DNA of 64,000 nt from Poriferisodalis sp965208485 (GTDB lineage: Bacteria; Actinomycetota; Acidimicrobiia; Acidimicrobiales; Poriferisodalaceae), in assembly GCF_965208485.1 (NCBI RefSeq), contig NZ_OZ242344.1:2542001-2606000 (forward strand), written 5' to 3'. Shown here one piece after another: positions 53,805-62,622 of the stretch. The notes beneath the pieces were generated by a model, which was not told where the DNA came from, did not search any database, and saw only the letters and a list, made by a program, of their open reading frames with translations. Each line of letters starts with the position of its first letter. Within the stretch, counting starts at the first letter, position 1. Position numbers and translations under genes: made by a program.

Positions 53805-53810
53805 TATAAT
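53805..53810 (+). promoter_or_regulatory. -10 box for a leaderless ATPase transcript
   Basis: TATAAT lies 6 nt before the GTG at 53817 in an AT-rich stretch (53765-53812). Transcription would start at or next to the start codon, giving a leaderless mRNA as is common in actinobacteria. No good -35 is seen. Confidence 0.6.
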
Positions 53811-53816
53811 CTGAGC

Positions 53817-54989
53817 GTGGACCCAGTGCGCAACCCGTACAGCCCGGGCGCGGGCTCGCCTCCGCCTGCGCTTGTCGGACGCGACGCTCAGCTCGACGCC
53901 TTCGATATCGCCGTGCAGCGCTTGGGCATCGGCCGGTCGGCAAAGAGCCAGCTGCTCACCGGGCTGCGGGGGGTCGGCAAGACCGTGCTGCTGCGCGAGT
54001 TCGGACGGATGGCCGAGTCCCACGGGTGGACGCATGTGCCGACCGAAGCCACCGACGACCAGCGCTTCGTCGAGTCGATGGCCATGCTCGCCCGCAAGGC
54101 GCTCCTGCGGCTCTCGGCCGGACGCCGAGCCGTCGATCGCGTTCGTCGGGCCCTGGGCATCCTGCGCTCGTTCTCAGCGCGGTGGAACCTGCCCGACGGC
54201 AGCGAGTTCGCACTCGGATTCGACCCCGTTCCCGGCTTCGCCGATTCGGGAGCGCTCGACGACGACCTGGCGGGCCTCTTCATTGCAATCGGGGAACTCG
54301 CTCAGGATCACGACGCCGGCGTCTTGTTCACCATCGACGAACTCCAATACCTCAGCCAACGCGAGCTGTCGACGCTCATCGTGGGCCTGCACCGCGTCAG
54401 CCAAGAACAGCTGCCGTTCATGATCGCCGGCGCGGGGTTGCCGTCGCTGCCGTCTTTCGCCGGCGAAGCGAGGTCCTATGCCGAGCGGCTCTTCGCCTTT
54501 CCGGTGATCGACAGCCTGCCCGCCGAAGAAGCCAGCGAGGCCCTGAGCGTGCCCGCTGCAGACGAAGGTGTCACCTGGCAGCCCGGTGCGCTGGAGCGCA
54601 TTGTCGATCTGACGGATGGCTATCCCTACTTCTTGCAGGAGTTCGGCAAGCAGGCCTGGAATATCGCCGCGGGTCCAGACTGCATAACAACTGCCGATGT
54701 CGCCGCCGCCGCCGCGGTCGCCGTCGACGAGCTGGACAGCGGCTTCTTCCGAGTCCGCATCGGCCGCACGACCGACGCCGAACGTTCCTACCTCGCGGCG
54801 ATGGCCTCTCTCGGACCAGGCCCCTATGGCTCAGGCAAGGTTGCGACGGCGATGGGCAAGACCACCACCCAGGTCGGACCCCACAGGGACTCGCTCATCA
54901 AGCGTGGCCTCTGCTACTCCCCCCGGCACGGCATCATCGATTTCACCGTTCCGATGTTCGACCAATTCATCCGCCACTGGACGGCCTGA
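53817..54989 (+). CDS. P-loop ATPase (AAA, ORC/archaeal-ATPase-like)
   Basis: 390 residues. Walker A LTGLRGVGKTVLL near 48-60, Walker B GVLFTIDELQYL near 176, sensor-like GLHRVSQEQLPFMIAGAGLP, and a C-terminal winged helix (SYLAAMASLGPGPYGSGKVATAMGK). Such stand-alone ATPases often accompany defence or mobile DNA. It sits in DNA bounded by duplicated menC ends, together with the cell-wall-binding gene, which suggests acquisition as a unit. Function unknown. Confidence 0.75.
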   Translation: MDPVRNPYSPGAGSPPPALVGRDAQLDAFDIAVQRLGIGRSAKSQLLTGLRGVGKTVLLREFGRMAESHGWTHVPTEATDDQRFVESMAMLARKALLRLSAGRRAVDRVRRALGILRSFSARWNLPDGSEFALGFDPVPGFADSGALDDDLAGLFIAIGELAQDHDAGVLFTIDELQYLSQRELSTLIVGLHRVSQEQLPFMIAGAGLPSLPSFAGEARSYAERLFAFPVIDSLPAEEASEALSVPAADEGVTWQPGALERIVDLTDGYPYFLQEFGKQAWNIAAGPDCITTADVAAAAAVAVDELDSGFFRVRIGRTTDAERSYLAAMASLGPGPYGSGKVATAMGKTTTQVGPHRDSLIKRGLCYSPRHGIIDFTVPMFDQFIRHWTA

Positions 54990-55206
54990 AGCACGACCAC
55001 GACTCGACCTGCGGCATCCGTGCAGTCCGCAACCTGCTCCGTCGCCGATTCCCCGTCGTCGCGATGTTTGAGTTCGGCAAGCTCGAAGCCTGAACGATCA
55101 TTCAGTTCTTGACCATGAGATTGGCAGACGGTCGTTGAGCGCGCCTGAGCGGCCTCAGCGTCGGATCTACGCGTCGACCGACTCAGATTGCGACCGTTGA
55201 CCCACT

Positions 55207-56838
55207 TCACGATCCGCGAGCCTGCGGGTCATCCGCTTGAGCAGCCGAAACCGAGACGTTGCCGTAGTCACTCGTCGGGGACCATCCGCTGCAGGGCGTG
55301 AGGAATGTCCAATAGACCTCACGCTTCGCATTTCGAATTGCCTCTGCAAGGTTCGCAAAGTACTCCTCGCTGCCGTGCTCGTACTCGCTGAGGGCCGCTG
55401 CGAGGTGATCTCGCAGGGCTTGGTCAACGCCAAGCTGGCCGGTATCGATCTTGTCGGTGTCCGTCCAGAAGCCGCATTCCGCCACCACTCTTGCGCCACC
55501 GGCGACCCAACGCGCATAGGCGTCGTCGGACTCGTCGCCGTCAGGGGACACCCAGATCTCATTCTCGAAGAATCCGAAGTCGGCAAATGCCGACACCGTC
55601 TGCCCCGCTGGGACGAGCAATCCCCCCGTATCGCCGACTCGATATCCGAAGGACGCAGCTTGCCCGTCGCCATACAAACCGCCGCTCAGCGTGCGTATAC
55701 GCACATCTCTGTCGCTGCCGTTGCTCAACGTCCATGTGCAGTCAGCACCTCCAGAGAAGGCGATTGTGACGTCATCGTGCGGATCACTCGGGTCCACAGT
55801 CTCGAAATCGCCTTCGCGTGTCGTCAAGACGCTGCCATCGGGAAGTGTGATGTCGCGCTGAGTGAAGGCAGTCGAGTAGCTGCAGCTCAGAGAGGCCTGA
55901 ACTCCGGTCGTCGGATCGGACGCCGAGCCGCCCGCCTCGGCAGACGTACTAGTACCGGCGGTGGTGTCGCCTGCGGCGCGGCGGCCCACGAGGCGAGCGG
56001 TGGCCCACCGGTCGGTGCCGGACAGGCGCGTCATCGAACGGCCTGCGATCTTCGTTGTCGGCACCGCCGCGGCGCCGCCCACAACGAACCCGCCCGCGTT
56101 CGCGGCCGCCAAGCGCTGTTCCTGGTCCGCTGGCATGGCCTGGTCGCGTGGCCCGGCAAGGACGATGCAGTCGCTGCCGATCACCCCAGCGAGCATCGCA
56201 GCGGCATATACATCCGACTGCGCCGCCGCATCAGAACCCACCACGATCGGCACCTCACCCGCACACGACCCCTGCGACTGCGGCGGCACCGCCACGCCGC
56301 CGATCCTGGGAGGCACGTTCTGCGTTGCTGACGCATCGGGCGCCACACCCGCGGCGTGCTGGCCGACGCGACGGGCGGTGGCCCAGCGATCCGGCCCGAA
56401 CAGACGGGTCATCGTGCGGCCTGCGACTTTCGCGTCCGGCACTGCCGCAGCGCCACCGACAACGAAGCCTCCTGCGTTCGCGGCCGCCAGACGCGCTTGC
56501 TGGGCCGCCGCCATGGACTCGCCCCGCGGACCTGCCAGAACAATGCAGTCGCTGCCGATCACCCCGGCCAGCATCGCAGCGGCATAGACATCCGACTGCG
56601 CCGCCGCATCCGAACCCACCACAATCGGCACCTCACCCGCACACGACCCCTGCGACTGCGGCGGCACCGCCACCCCTGCGGCTTGCGCCGACACTGCACC
56701 GGCGGGAACCAACATGACAAGCGTGCCGAGCAGGCACACGGCCACGGCGGCGGCGCTCGCGCGCCTAGTTAGACCGACACAACGGGGGGGGGGGGGGGGG
56801 TACGAGTCATGGGCGGCGAACCTAGCATCGCCGGCCAT
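55207..56838 (-). CDS. secreted protein with two cell-wall-binding (CWB2) repeats
   Basis: 543 residues. A signal peptide lies after the start (LTRRASAAAVAVCLLGTL, cleavage near VSA-QA). Two almost identical ~115-residue repeats (GVAVPPQSQGSCAGEVPIVV; GPDRWATAR / GTDRWATAR) match the CWB2 family of wall anchors. A 200-residue C-terminal domain with several Cys is unrecognised. A run of 17 C in coding sense (56800-56784) separates the start from the signal peptide. As read, the ATG at 56838 is in frame; an ATG at 56810 would be in frame only if the tract changed by one. Confidence 0.75.
   Translation of the reverse strand: MAGDARFAAHDSYPPPPPRCVGLTRRASAAAVAVCLLGTLVMLVPAGAVSAQAAGVAVPPQSQGSCAGEVPIVVGSDAAAQSDVYAAAMLAGVIGSDCIVLAGPRGESMAAAQQARLAAANAGGFVVGGAAAVPDAKVAGRTMTRLFGPDRWATARRVGQHAAGVAPDASATQNVPPRIGGVAVPPQSQGSCAGEVPIVVGSDAAAQSDVYAAAMLAGVIGSDCIVLAGPRDQAMPADQEQRLAAANAGGFVVGGAAAVPTTKIAGRSMTRLSGTDRWATARLVGRRAAGDTTAGTSTSAEAGGSASDPTTGVQASLSCSYSTAFTQRDITLPDGSVLTTREGDFETVDPSDPHDDVTIAFSGGADCTWTLSNGSDRDVRIRTLSGGLYGDGQAASFGYRVGDTGGLLVPAGQTVSAFADFGFFENEIWVSPDGDESDDAYARWVAGGARVVAECGFWTDTDKIDTGQLGVDQALRDHLAAALSEYEHGSEEYFANLAEAIRNAKREVYWTFLTPCSGWSPTSDYGNVSVSAAQADDPQARGS
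56784..56800 (-). repeat. 17-G homopolymer tract at the start of the surface-protein gene
   Basis: A run of 17 G (plus strand). It lies between the possible start codons and the signal peptide, so a one-base change would shift the frame. Such tracts act as on/off switches in other bacteria; an assembly error is also possible. Confidence 0.9.
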
Positions 56839-56941
56839 CTCGATGCGCAACTGCACATCTCCGGACGCCGAATATAGATGTAACGATGTTTCGCCATGGG
56901 ACCACGGACCCCGGAAGATGCGTTCGCGGCCCAAAGTGCGG

Positions 56942-57031
56942 GGCATCGGCACCGCCATGCTGTTCGCCGATCCGCTGCCCGAGGATGTAACGCCCGCCGG
57001 CGGCTACCTGCCGGTGTCCGACGCAGCTTGA
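56942..57031 (+). pseudogene. menC: duplicated 3' end of menC
   Basis: Codes GIGTAMLFADPLPEDV and AGGYLPV then stops; about 88 percent identical over 74 nt to 53612-53685. It has no start and no upstream menC. It is read as the original menC end, left behind when the ATPase and cell-wall gene entered. The minus-strand nucleotidyltransferase gene ends inside it. Confidence 0.88.
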
Positions 57032-57546
57032 GTGCCGACGATCGTCTCGACCCATCGCGCCTGTCGTGGCCCGAGCGCTTCGCCTGGGAACACGCGGGCC
57101 ACGATCTCTGCGACGTCGGCAGCAGAGCGGATGTTGCCGTGTCTCAGCAAGCGACGGAAATCGGATTCGTCGGTTCGACGTGCCGAGCGTGCCTTCATGG
57201 CGATCATGTGCTCGACGGATGCGGCCACAACCGACAGGCCCGGCTGCTCATAGGCGATCGCACCGTGGCGGTCATGCTCCGGCGGCATGTACATCGTGGC
57301 CTGTTCGTTGATCCATGTGGTCGGCCAGCCACGTTCGCGGGCGATGTCGTGCGCTGCCCGCATGACCTCGTCGTAGCCCACAGAGATCGAGGCATCCACA
57401 TCGCGGGTGAGCCGATGCTCGTCATACATCAACGCCATGGCCGCACCGCCGACAACGTAGATGCGGGCGATCACGCCTCTGTTGGAGAGCCGCCGGGCGA
57501 GATCGTCGAATGCGCCACGGATGTCCGATGCGTCGAGCGGTTCCAC
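57004..57546 (-). CDS. DUF6036-type nucleotidyltransferase (possible toxin)
   Basis: 180 residues, GTG start 2 nt after the upstream stop. VVGGAAMALMYDEHRLTRDVDASI is a minimal nucleotidyltransferase core (GG, D-x-D) and TTWINEQATMYMP is typical of DUF6036. Partner genes of this family often form toxin-antitoxin pairs. The last ~10 residues are encoded by sequence antisense to the menC remnant, so its tail has been altered. Confidence 0.72.
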   Translation of the reverse strand: MEPLDASDIRGAFDDLARRLSNRGVIARIYVVGGAAMALMYDEHRLTRDVDASISVGYDEVMRAAHDIARERGWPTTWINEQATMYMPPEHDRHGAIAYEQPGLSVVAASVEHMIAMKARSARRTDESDFRRLLRHGNIRSAADVAEIVARVFPGEALGPRQARWVETIVGTQAASDTGR

Positions 57547-57548
57547 GC

Positions 57549-57992
57549 CTACACCACCGTGAGCTCTTCCCGCGGGATCCATATGCCGTGAGCTTCGAAA
57601 ACGATCGGCGTGGTCACGATCGTCCGGATCCGGTCGTAGTCGTGGCAACCGCCTGCGTACCAGAATGCGCGCAGATGGCGTTCGCGCTGCCGCGTCCAAG
57701 CGGGCGGCTCGATGCCGTCTTCGATGCAGCGATGCTCCACGTAGGCAGCCAGGAACGCATCCCAGCGCAGATCCACGCTGGCCGGCTCGCGGCTGACCAG
57801 CGCCGGACGCTGCTCGGGCGGCGTGCTCTCCCACACCATCCCGAAGTCGTGCAGCAGCAACCGCAACCGCCACTCGTCGCCCTCGGTGCGCAGCGCGGGG
57901 ACATAGCGCCACAGTGCATTCGGCGGCTGATCGCTCTGCCCCTGGCTCCTCGCACCGTCGTCAGCCGCTTCTGCGCTGCCGGGATCGGCCAT
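57549..57992 (-). CDS. hypothetical partner of the nucleotidyltransferase
   Basis: 147 residues, upstream and nearly touching the DUF6036 gene. No family recognised; ends EAHGIWIPREELTVV. By position and size it could be an antitoxin, but no DNA-binding motif is visible. Confidence 0.5.
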   Translation of the reverse strand: MADPGSAEAADDGARSQGQSDQPPNALWRYVPALRTEGDEWRLRLLLHDFGMVWESTPPEQRPALVSREPASVDLRWDAFLAAYVEHRCIEDGIEPPAWTRQRERHLRAFWYAGGCHDYDRIRTIVTTPIVFEAHGIWIPREELTVV

Positions 57993-58072
57993 GACCGTCA
58001 GCGTAACGAGGCGGAGATTGCAGCCGGGAAGACCCCGTGCGATGACGCAGTCGCTTCTCGCGAGGTTTGCGT

Positions 58073-59167
58073 CTACAGGCGCCAGCGTTGGGCTTTGCCT
58101 AGCGGGGTTTTGGGCAGTTCGTTGACGAGTTCGAGGGCTTGGGGGGCGCAGTATGCGGGGAGGTGCTCTTTCACTGCGTCGCGGAGTGCTTCTAGGTCGG
58201 GGGGCCGCGCAGGGTCCGTCGGGACGATGACGGCAGTGACGGCGTGGCCCCAATCAGGGTCGGGTCTGCCGACGACTGCGACTTCGGCTATGTCGGGCAG
58301 GTCGGCCAGGATTCGCTCGACTGCGACAGGCCACACGTTTTCGCCGCCGGTGGTGATCATGTCGTCGACTCTTCCGAAGACTGACAGTTGGCCCTCCTCT
58401 GACAGGGCGCCGGCGTCGTCTGTGGGGTACCAGCCGTCGCCGGTTCTGGGGTCGGTGCCGTCGCGATAGCAGCGCAGCAGCATCGGGCAGCGCAGTTGCA
58501 CCTCGCCGTTCCGGATGCGCAGATCGACGCCGTCGAGCGGCCAGCCTTCGTAGACCACACCGCTGAACGTCTCGGTCATGCCGTAGGTGGCGACGGTGTT
58601 CGCGGGGCGTTGAGGGGGCATGGCGGAGCCGCCGAGCAGGATCGCCCGGAACGCTGAGGGGTCGATGCGGGCGAGGGCGGTCGGCACCAGGGCAGTGAGC
58701 GTCGCGCCCTGGCGGGCTGCCGCCTCGACAGCGGTCGCGTCGAATCCGTCGTGGACTTCCAGCGGCGTGTCGGTGAGCAGTGCACGGACCACCACCGCCA
58801 GGCCGCCGACGTGCGCGAGCGGCAGGCACGACAGCCAGCGGTCGGTACTGGGGTCGACTGCCAGCGCGGAGCTGGTCGCCATGGCGTTGGCCTCGACGGC
58901 GGTGTGGGTGAGCACGGCGCCTTTCGGCTCGCCCGTGCTGCCGCTGGTGGCCATGACCAGCGCATCGCCCGGCTCGACGTTCCAGCCGCCCCGGCGCCGG
59001 TGACGGCCGGTGCTGTCCACCACAAAGCTGGCGCCCATGCGGTCCACCAGCGACTCCTGGGCAGCACCGGGCAGCCGCTGATCGACCGGCAGCACCGCGT
59101 CGCCGGCCTCCCAGGCGCGCTGCAGTTCAGCGACGAATCGCTCGCCGCCTCCCAGCGCGAGCGCCAC
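58073..59167 (-). CDS. menE: o-succinylbenzoate-CoA ligase
   Basis: 364 residues, GTG start. AMP-ligase with ATSGSTGEPKGAVLTH (P-loop) near 73, GMTETF, DGWYPTDDAG, GRVDDMITTGGENVWP and the terminal LPKTPLGKAQRW catalytic Lys. Short N-terminus and the men gene neighbourhood fit MenE. Confidence 0.87.
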   Translation of the reverse strand: MALALGGGERFVAELQRAWEAGDAVLPVDQRLPGAAQESLVDRMGASFVVDSTGRHRRRGGWNVEPGDALVMATSGSTGEPKGAVLTHTAVEANAMATSSALAVDPSTDRWLSCLPLAHVGGLAVVVRALLTDTPLEVHDGFDATAVEAAARQGATLTALVPTALARIDPSAFRAILLGGSAMPPQRPANTVATYGMTETFSGVVYEGWPLDGVDLRIRNGEVQLRCPMLLRCYRDGTDPRTGDGWYPTDDAGALSEEGQLSVFGRVDDMITTGGENVWPVAVERILADLPDIAEVAVVGRPDPDWGHAVTAVIVPTDPARPPDLEALRDAVKEHLPAYCAPQALELVNELPKTPLGKAQRWRL

Positions 59168-59183
59168 CAGTCGCTTCAGGTCT

Positions 59184-59411
59184 TCAGCCCAGTCGCTTGT
59201 TGATGTCAGCTACTGCGTCGATCAGCGAATTGTTGACCGCCGTCAGTTCCTCGAAACGCTGATCGACCTTCTGTTCGATCTGATCCATGCGCTCGTCGAC
59301 ACGGTCAAAACGCTCGTCGACACGGTCAAGGCGCTCGTCGACACGGTCAAAACGCTCGCCGATCTGGCTGAACATCTCGTTCAGAAAATCCCGAGTCTCG
59401 TCCGGTGTCAC
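59184..59411 (-). CDS. small coiled-coil protein
   Basis: 75 residues. Repeats FDRVDERLDRVDERFDRVDERM form a continuous heptad coiled coil; the DNA is a short tandem repeat (GGTCAAAACGCTCGTCGACA-like units at about 59290-59355). It lies 17 nt upstream of menE on the same strand. Function unknown. Confidence 0.6.
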   Translation of the reverse strand: MTPDETRDFLNEMFSQIGERFDRVDERLDRVDERFDRVDERMDQIEQKVDQRFEELTAVNNSLIDAVADINKRLG

Positions 59412-59502
59412 GATCGTCCTCCTCGTGTCTGGACACGGTACTCGTCAGCATCGCGAACTCACTGCCAATTTCGCCGCGCATGGGCGCGAGACTGTCCGCA
59501 GC

Positions 59503-59574
59503 ATGGGCACGGCAGCTCCGACGCCCACGCTGCGCTGGACCGGGGACAGCATCGAGATCATCGACCAGACGCGA
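59503..59574 (+). pseudogene. mtnA: duplicated 5' end of mtnA
   Basis: ATG then TPTLRWTGDSIEIIDQTR, after which homology ends and the frame soon stops. 59521-59573 matches 61552-61604 with 3 differences in 53 nt. It is read as the original mtnA start, separated from its gene by the inserted Schlafen-like gene. Confidence 0.88.
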
Positions 59575-61359
59575 CTAGGCGACCGGCGGGGAGGCAGGCC
59601 CGACTGACACCCAGCGCTGAAAGCGGCTGCGCCGACCGGCCTCGGTGGGGCGCACGAGATTGCGGTCTTCCAGGCGACGCAATCGCTTGCGGATCGCCGC
59701 CGGTGTCACACCGAAGTGTTCGGCGAGTTCCTTGGTGCTGCGCGGCCCATCCGACAACGCGTCGATCATCAGTTGATCCCGCTCAGTCGGCAGCCCCGCT
59801 GGGATCGCCACCTCAGCATCGCCATATGACCTGGTCTGCCCGGACGGCATCGGCGCGGCTCCACCGCGACGGATCGCAGTGGAAGCGGCGACGGCTGCGC
59901 TCGGAACGCTCGCCGTCGCCCGCTCGCCGTTGCCCGCGTCGTCAGCAGGAGACCCCGACGGCACACCATCAGCGAGATGCCACGATGCCCACCGTCTGCC
60001 GCCTCGGCGCTCGATGAGTTCCTCGTCACGCAGCGCTGCGAGGTCGTTCGTTGCCTCGACGGCGCTGGCACCGGTGAGCGCCCGGTGGGTCCGGTTGTCG
60101 ATACTGCCGTGACGACGGATATGCGCAAGCGCGAGACGCTGGCGATCGCTGAGCGACGGGCGGCCGTGCCGGTTCGCTTCCAGCACGGACAGCCATGCCG
60201 TCGCGTCATCGTCGAGCACAGTGTGATTCCAGAAGACAACCCGGAACTCGGTGAGCGAGTGTTCGAACTCGGGCGGCGCGAGCCCAGCGGCGCGCAGGCT
60301 CTCCGCGACTGCCAGCAGCCCGGTCCCGAAGTTCTCGCTCACGGTCCGGCTGCCCTCCGTTGTCGGAAGGTCGCGCAAGAGCTTCGCCAAGTGGCTGTTG
60401 CGCGCTGCCGTCACCGGCGCGGTGAGCAGGCGGTCGGGGTCGATGGCGCCGTACAGCCCGCCCGGACTGGCGATCTCCAGGCGGTCTGGATACAGCGTCA
60501 GCATCACCGGCTGGCCTTGAGCAGCAGAGTGGTAGTCGCGATGCATCAGGGCGTTCACGACTACCTCTCGCACCGCGTCGAGGGGGAACTCCCAGTGGTC
60601 TTCTCTCCAGAGGCCCACGACGACAGCGCGCCGGCGGGTGCTGCGGCGTATCGCCTCTGCCGCTGTCTCGAGCATCGCCGGAATCGACCCGTCGATCGGC
60701 TGGCTGTCCAGCAATCGTGTGCCATCGGCAAGCGGTGCTCCGCTCGTCGTGGGATAGGCAGCGAACGCGATCTCAAGGCGCGGGAAGTAACGCTGCGGAT
60801 ATCGCCCGAGCGCGAGCAAGCCCGCCAACGAGACGACTTCCGCGGGTGGGGCGCCGGTCGCCGAGCCGTCGGCCGTGGAGTGGCGCGCTTCGACGAGCAC
60901 TCCGAGCAGTCGGAGACATGCGGCTTCGTCATCCGGCCATTGACGCGTGCCGCTTCGGGAGCGGAGCCGGCGCAACAGTGCATCGACCAGTTCGGGATCG
61001 AGATCGGCAGTGCTTGTGCCATCGACCGGTTCGAGATCGTCACGCGGCTGGCCTCTGGCGGCATGCAGCGCATGATGCTCGTACGCCGTGAGACGGCGAT
61101 TACCGTCGTGAGATCGTATGTACGCCAACGGCGGGCGGGTCTTCGGGTCTGCCACGACTGAGCACGGCTTCGCGGCCGCATCGGTTTCGGGCACATCTGC
61201 AACCACGACGAGGGCACCATCCACACGGCACACATCGATCTCAGGCCGCACCGGCGGTTCGAAGTCCTTGCTGCACCGCGACGCCAAGTCTGACGCGAGC
61301 TTCGCCGCGTCGGCACCCGTCGGAAGGAAATCAAGTTCAGAGAGACCAAGGACGATCAT
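59575..61359 (-). CDS. Schlafen/AlbA-type ATP-binding regulator
   Basis: 594 residues.  AlbA_2-like start (GDMIVLGLSELDF), REVVVNALMHRDYH and the GHKL-like EIASPGGLYG segment, then two winged helices (RLALAHIRRHG; STKELAEHFGVTPAAIRKRLRRLEDRNLV). Relatives occur in defence islands. The N-terminal part of the AlbA domain is shorter than usual. A longer open frame upstream is antisense to mtnA and was not used. It is bracketed by the duplicated mtnA 5' ends. Confidence 0.7.
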   Translation of the reverse strand: MIVLGLSELDFLPTGADAAKLASDLASRCSKDFEPPVRPEIDVCRVDGALVVVADVPETDAAAKPCSVVADPKTRPPLAYIRSHDGNRRLTAYEHHALHAARGQPRDDLEPVDGTSTADLDPELVDALLRRLRSRSGTRQWPDDEAACLRLLGVLVEARHSTADGSATGAPPAEVVSLAGLLALGRYPQRYFPRLEIAFAAYPTTSGAPLADGTRLLDSQPIDGSIPAMLETAAEAIRRSTRRRAVVVGLWREDHWEFPLDAVREVVVNALMHRDYHSAAQGQPVMLTLYPDRLEIASPGGLYGAIDPDRLLTAPVTAARNSHLAKLLRDLPTTEGSRTVSENFGTGLLAVAESLRAAGLAPPEFEHSLTEFRVVFWNHTVLDDDATAWLSVLEANRHGRPSLSDRQRLALAHIRRHGSIDNRTHRALTGASAVEATNDLAALRDEELIERRGGRRWASWHLADGVPSGSPADDAGNGERATASVPSAAVAASTAIRRGGAAPMPSGQTRSYGDAEVAIPAGLPTERDQLMIDALSDGPRSTKELAEHFGVTPAAIRKRLRRLEDRNLVRPTEAGRRSRFQRWVSVGPASPPVA

Positions 61360-61494
61360 GTCACCCAATCTCTGGGCGCCTCCGCAGCGCCTAGGCGAAG
61401 AACGGGCGCAGGAGTCAGTGAGCGTCACGAGGGACGCGTGCGCATGATGGCCAGAGTGCGGAGCCGCCGTCAGGCCAGCAAGACTGTCGGTGGC

Positions 61495-62622
61495 ATGACA
61501 CCTCCGAGATCCGCGCTGACTCCCGACCCCGGACGTTTGAATCGCGGCACGACGCCGACGCTGCGCTGGACCGGCGACAGCATCGAGATCATCGACCAGA
61601 CACGGCTGCCTGCGCAGCTCGCGCTGATCGACGTGCGTGATGTGGCCGCCGCTGTCGACGCCATCGAGCGGCTCGTCATCCGGGGCGCGCCGGCACTGGG
61701 GGCGTTCGGGGCGCTCGCGCTGGTCGTCGGCCTGGACGAGACCCAGCCCAGCTCGATGACCGACGCCCACGCCGTGCTCGAACGGCTCAGGACCGAGATC
61801 GGCGATGCCCGACCGACTGCGGTCAACCTGCGCTGGGCAGTCGACCGGACGATCGACGCCGCGCTGGGCGACGCGGCGGTCCGCAGCGTCACCGATCTGC
61901 GCCGGCGGCTGCTCAGCGAAGCCTTGGCCATCAGCACTGAAGACGCGCAGGCCTGCGCGGAGATCGGGCGGCTCGGCCGCGAGCTGCTGCCGGAAGCCAC
62001 CGTGATCGCCACGCACTGCAATGCCGGGCGGCTGGCCACTGCAGGCACGGGCACGGCACTGGCCATCGCCTACGCAAAGGCTGCTGAAGGTGAACCCGTG
62101 CGCGTGCTGGCGGCTGAGACGCGCCCGCTGCTGCAGGGCGCTCGGCTCACTGCGTGGGAGCTGGCCGACGCGGGCATCGATGTATCGGTGGTCGCCGACG
62201 CGGCGATGGTGTCGCTGATCGCCGGCGGCGAGGTGGACGCCGTGATCGTGGGAGCGGATCGCATCGCTGGCAACGGCGACACCGCCAACAAGATCGGCAC
62301 GCTGATGCACGCCCTGGCTGCTGCCGAGGCGGGCATCGGCTTCTACGTCGCGGCGCCGACCACGACGATCGATCCGGCGGTGACGTCGGGTGATCGCATC
62401 GTCATCGAGCAGCGAGATCCCGACGAGGTGCATCACGCCGGCGGCAGCCGTCTCACGCCGGTCGGCGTGGAGGCGATCAACCCGGCCTTCGATGTGACAC
62501 CCGCACGCCTGATCAGCGCGATCATCACCGACGCAGGTGTCCTGCATCCGCCCTATGGCGAATCCATTGCTGCAGCTCTGGCCGCAACCCGTTGTGGGCA
62601 ACCGGGAGATCGCCGATGCTGA
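61495..62622 (+). CDS. mtnA: methylthioribose-1-phosphate isomerase
   Basis: 375 residues. Interconverts 5-methylthioribose-1-P and 5-methylthioribulose-1-P. Seen: RGAPALGAFGAL near 68, the catalytic Cys in ATHCNAG, and the Asp in VGADRIAGNGDTANKIGT. The first ~20 residues (before TLRWTG) differ from the displaced 5' copy, so they came with the insertion. The next gene overlaps it by 7 nt. Confidence 0.9.
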   Translation: MTPPRSALTPDPGRLNRGTTPTLRWTGDSIEIIDQTRLPAQLALIDVRDVAAAVDAIERLVIRGAPALGAFGALALVVGLDETQPSSMTDAHAVLERLRTEIGDARPTAVNLRWAVDRTIDAALGDAAVRSVTDLRRRLLSEALAISTEDAQACAEIGRLGRELLPEATVIATHCNAGRLATAGTGTALAIAYAKAAEGEPVRVLAAETRPLLQGARLTAWELADAGIDVSVVADAAMVSLIAGGEVDAVIVGADRIAGNGDTANKIGTLMHALAAAEAGIGFYVAAPTTTIDPAVTSGDRIVIEQRDPDEVHHAGGSRLTPVGVEAINPAFDVTPARLISAIITDAGVLHPPYGESIAAALAATRCGQPGDRRC

